Shown: piece by piece, positions 33,813-36,148 of the stretch
How the letters are laid out: each line of letters begins with the position of its first letter
Numbering within the stretch: the first letter of the stretch is position 1
Source: Verrucomicrobiota bacterium
GTDB taxonomy: Bacteria > Verrucomicrobiota > Verrucomicrobiia > Limisphaerales > UBA11358
Direction: 5' to 3'
Assembly (NCBI GenBank): GCA_028872915.1
Contig: JAGWNY010000032.1
Location: forward strand, 1 to 36,148
Length of the DNA: 36,148 nucleotides
Notes under the pieces: model-generated
What the model was told of the DNA's origin: nothing
The model's database searches: none
Seen by the model: only the letters and a program-made list of their open reading frames with translations
Made by a program: the position numbers and the translations under genes

Positions 33813-35189
33813 ATGAAACTGAACATTCCTAGAGTCCGGATGCTGGCCGTCCTGCCAGCAACGTTGTTGCTCACAATCTCGGCACAAGCGCAAATCGGCG
33901 GCGGTTGGAGTGTTTACACACCCAGCGAACGGTTTGAATATGAATCCAATGACATCGGTCATTCCATCAGTCCTCCACCCAGTTATTTCAATAACGGCTA
34001 CTGCGCCTTTACCAGAACCAGCAAGACCGACAGGTTTCAATTGTTGACGCACAATTCCAACCGCGCTGAAATTCGCGCCAACGATGATTATTCCACCGGT
34101 TCACATCAGTTTCAGGCTTACATCTTGATTCAACCGCCTACAACCGGAGAAACCGTTCATCAAATCTTTAACGGTCCCGCCGGGCCGTGGCTGCTGATTA
34201 AAGAGACGTCCGCTTACAACGGCAGCCTTCATGTCGGCGGGGCAACCGCTTCGCTGGCGACCAATCTTTACGGGCATTGGTTCCGGTTCAATAGCATCAA
34301 CGACATGAGCGACGACAAGACTTACCTCTATGTTAATGGGCAACTGGTTTGGACCGGAACAAATCCCGGTGGAACGTTTTATACCAAATATGGCACCTAT
34401 GGAACACATAGCGATGCGGATACGGCCGACATTATCTTCAGCAATGTGGTTTTCTACACCGGCGGCACTCCTACCGGCTGCAGTCCCACGCCCATCGTGC
34501 CCTACCTCCAGGTCAACGGCGGAGCCTGGCAGCAGACCGACACCGCAACCATTACTTCCGGTCAAAGCGTAACCTTCGGCCCGCAGCCCACCACCGGCGG
34601 CTCCTGGAGTTGGAGCGGTCCCAACGGCTTTAGCTCGACCTCCCGCCAGGTCACCGTCAACAACATCACCAGCAGCGGCAACTACACCGCCACTTACATC
34701 AATTCCTGCGGTGATTCCAGCTCCGACACCTTCGTCATCACCGTCAGCGGCGGCGGCATTGACACGACCGCCACTTACCATATCCAAAACGAAGCCAGCG
34801 GCCTGGTGTTGAATAATCAAGGCTCGACAACCGACGGCACCGCCATTACGCAGTGGTCATCGTCGTCCACTAGCGACAATTTGAAATGGACATTTATCCT
34901 GACGAGCAACGGCTATTATCAAATCAACAGCGTTAAGAGCGGCTTGGACGCCGTGGTGCAAAGCGCTTCAACCTCGCAAGGGGCGGGCATCATCCAATGG
35001 TCGTTCGGTTCGGCGGGCAACGACCAATGGCAGCCGCAGGCGAACAGCGACGGCAGCTACACCTTTGTGAACCTGCACAGCGGCTTGGTGCTTGAGGACC
35101 CCGCTTCCAGCGCGTCCACCAGCACGCAAATGGATCAATGGGGCTCCAATGGTGGCAGCAACCAGAAATGGAAACTGCTGAAACAGTAA
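33813..35189 (+). CDS. Secreted polysaccharide-lyase-like protein with ricin-type lectin, copy 2
   Basis: 458 aa from ATG 33813 (MKLNIPRVRMLAVLP, signal peptide ending near AQA-QIG); the frame opens at 33762. The N-terminal jelly-roll domain (about 27-222) matches copy 1 with moderate divergence (RAEIRANDDYSTGSHQF, VHQIFNGPAGPWLLIKET, YTKYGTYGTHSD). The rest differs: an Ig/PKD-like domain (about 232-320; SWSWSGPNGFSSTSRQVTVN) and a C-terminal ricin-type beta-trefoil (about 328-458) with three Q-x-W repeats (TQWSSSS, IQWSFGS, DQWGSNG), a carbohydrate-binding module. A 19-bp hairpin follows the stop. Confidence 0.82.
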   Translation: MKLNIPRVRMLAVLPATLLLTISAQAQIGGGWSVYTPSERFEYESNDIGHSISPPPSYFNNGYCAFTRTSKTDRFQLLTHNSNRAEIRANDDYSTGSHQFQAYILIQPPTTGETVHQIFNGPAGPWLLIKETSAYNGSLHVGGATASLATNLYGHWFRFNSINDMSDDKTYLYVNGQLVWTGTNPGGTFYTKYGTYGTHSDADTADIIFSNVVFYTGGTPTGCSPTPIVPYLQVNGGAWQQTDTATITSGQSVTFGPQPTTGGSWSWSGPNGFSSTSRQVTVNNITSSGNYTATYINSCGDSSSDTFVITVSGGGIDTTATYHIQNEASGLVLNNQGSTTDGTAITQWSSSSTSDNLKWTFILTSNGYYQINSVKSGLDAVVQSASTSQGAGIIQWSFGSAGNDQWQPQANSDGSYTFVNLHSGLVLEDPASSASTSTQMDQWGSNGGSNQKWKLLKQ

Positions 35190-35200
35190 ATTAAAATCCC

Positions 35201-35243
35201 GCAACGCAACGCGCGATTGCCAGACAATCGCGCGTTGCGTTGC
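35201..35243 (+). terminator. Perfect 19-bp hairpin after copy 2
   Basis: GCAACGCAACGCGCGATTG (35201-35219) and its exact reverse complement (35225-35243) enclose a 5-base loop CCAGA. It begins 11 bp after the stop codon of the preceding gene. Such a stem would terminate transcription or protect the mRNA 3' end, but there is no T-run after it. Confidence 0.65.
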
Positions 35244-35333
35244 TCGAATAGTATAATGGCTGCATCGTCCAATATTTAGCAAATCTTGTCTCGGCTCGAA
35301 CGAGATTAACTCTTCACTTTAGGCCGACAATAT

Positions 35334-36148
35334 ATGAAGTTGAAAATTCTCGTAATTCGCATGGCTGTTGTCTTGCCGGCCTTTCTATTTTTGGCAGTCA
35401 CGGCGCGGGCGCAAATCGGCACCGGTTGGAGTGTTTACACGCCCAGCGAAAAATTTCAATATGAATCCAATGACATCGGGTTTTCCATCAGTCCTCCACC
35501 CAGTTATTTCAATAACGGCTACTGTCAATTCAACAGAACCAATCCAGTGGATGAGTTCCAATTGTTGACGCACAATTCCAACCGCGCTGAAATTCGGGTC
35601 AACGACGATTATTCCACCGGTTCGCATCAGTTTCAGGCCGACGTTTTGATTGCCACAACGACGACGACCGGTGAAACGATTCATCAAATCTTTAACGGCT
35701 CCGCCGGTCCGTGGCTGCTGATTAAAGAAACGAGCAATTACTTCGGCAGCATCCACGTGGGTGCGGCCACTGCTTCGCTGGCGACCAACTTGTATGGGCA
35801 TTGGTTTCAGTTCAACAGCATCAATGACATGAGCAATAACCAGACTTATCTTTACGTGAACGGGCAATTGGTATGGCAAGGGACGAATCCCGGCGGAACT
35901 TTTTATACCAAATATGGCGCCTACGGCACGCACGACGATGCGCATCCGGCTGACATGGTCTTCAGCAATGTGGTTTTGTTCACCGGAGGCAGCCCCAACG
36001 GCGGCGGCGATTTCTCAATGACCACGACGCCTTCGTCGCAAATTGTCGCGCCCGGCGCGGGAACAAATTACACCGTTTCCATCAGCCCGATTGGCGGTTT
36101 CAGCACCAACGTTGATTTGAGCGCGATTGGATTGCCCGCGGGCGCGTC
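35334..36148 (+). CDS. Secreted polysaccharide-lyase-like protein, copy 3 (runs off window)
   Basis: 271 codons from ATG 35334 to the window end with no stop, so the gene is incomplete at its 3' side. The product starts with a signal peptide (MKLKILVIRMAVVLPAFLFL, cut near ARA-QIG) and continues with the same jelly-roll domain as copies 1 and 2. In the domain it differs from copy 1 by about four residues and about 21 of 570 bases. An Ig-like domain follows (DFSMTTTPSSQIVAPGAGTN, then GGFSTNVDLSAIGLPAGA), homologous to the second domain of copy 1. Later modules are outside the window. Confidence 0.85.
   Translation, partial: MKLKILVIRMAVVLPAFLFLAVTARAQIGTGWSVYTPSEKFQYESNDIGFSISPPPSYFNNGYCQFNRTNPVDEFQLLTHNSNRAEIRVNDDYSTGSHQFQADVLIATTTTTGETIHQIFNGSAGPWLLIKETSNYFGSIHVGAATASLATNLYGHWFQFNSINDMSNNQTYLYVNGQLVWQGTNPGGTFYTKYGAYGTHDDAHPADMVFSNVVLFTGGSPNGGGDFSMTTTPSSQIVAPGAGTNYTVSISPIGGFSTNVDLSAIGLPAGA

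Overview
The window looks like a chromosomal segment of a Verrucomicrobiota bacterium, probably near the Limisphaerales/Pedosphaera group. This is inferred from gene content, not from a marker gene. The signs are: a GreA-type elongation factor with a very long N-terminal extension (a pattern I associate with the Planctomycetes-Verrucomicrobia-Chlamydiae superphylum); two NarX/NarL-type two-component pairs, one with a sensor built on ligand-binding propeller repeats; weak or absent Shine-Dalgarno sequences with several GTG/TTG starts; GC-rich coding sequence; and intergenic repeats made of a 9-bp 'ttcatcctg' unit. There is no rRNA, tRNA, CRISPR array or recognisable transposase.

Layout. (1) 87-3773, mostly minus strand: a 3'-truncated OprB-like porin, a remnant of a response regulator, a small DUF4258/DUF2283 pair (plus strand) resembling a toxin-antitoxin module, and a complete response regulator/histidine kinase pair. 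The remnant and the intact regulator form a 134-bp direct repeat around the small pair. (2) 4162-5708: mlaE and mlaF, an ABC transporter core for lipid movement at the outer membrane. (3) 5709-6672: almost 1 kb of non-coding DNA with repeats and hairpins. (4) 6673-15848: housekeeping genes, namely folE2, a secreted nuclease/phosphatase-family protein, rsmB, a long greA, rluB, an SH3-domain protein, folD and two small conserved hypotheticals. Overlapping starts show greA-rluB-SH3-folD to be one transcription unit. (5) 16292-27479, all plus strand and tightly packed: ABC-2 permease, a seven-helix SPFH protein, HflC-like, HflK-like, a metal P-type ATPase with a His-rich N-terminus, an ABC ATPase with a long tail, a second ABC-2 permease with a large extracytoplasmic domain, and a membrane-anchored helical-repeat-like protein. 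This is the best candidate for an undescribed multi-protein membrane system. (6) 27786-31457, minus strand: response regulator and a giant propeller-type sensor kinase. (7) 31636-36148, plus strand: three tandem secreted proteins that share an N-terminal jelly-roll domain resembling polysaccharide lyases but carry different C-terminal modules. The third runs off the window.

How they may work together: the propeller sensor pair is divergent from the three secreted proteins and may control them as a polysaccharide-responsive locus. The region-5 cluster probably makes one membrane machine in which an SPFH scaffold sits with an ABC exporter (one ATPase, two permeases) and a metal pump; its substrate cannot be read from the sequence.
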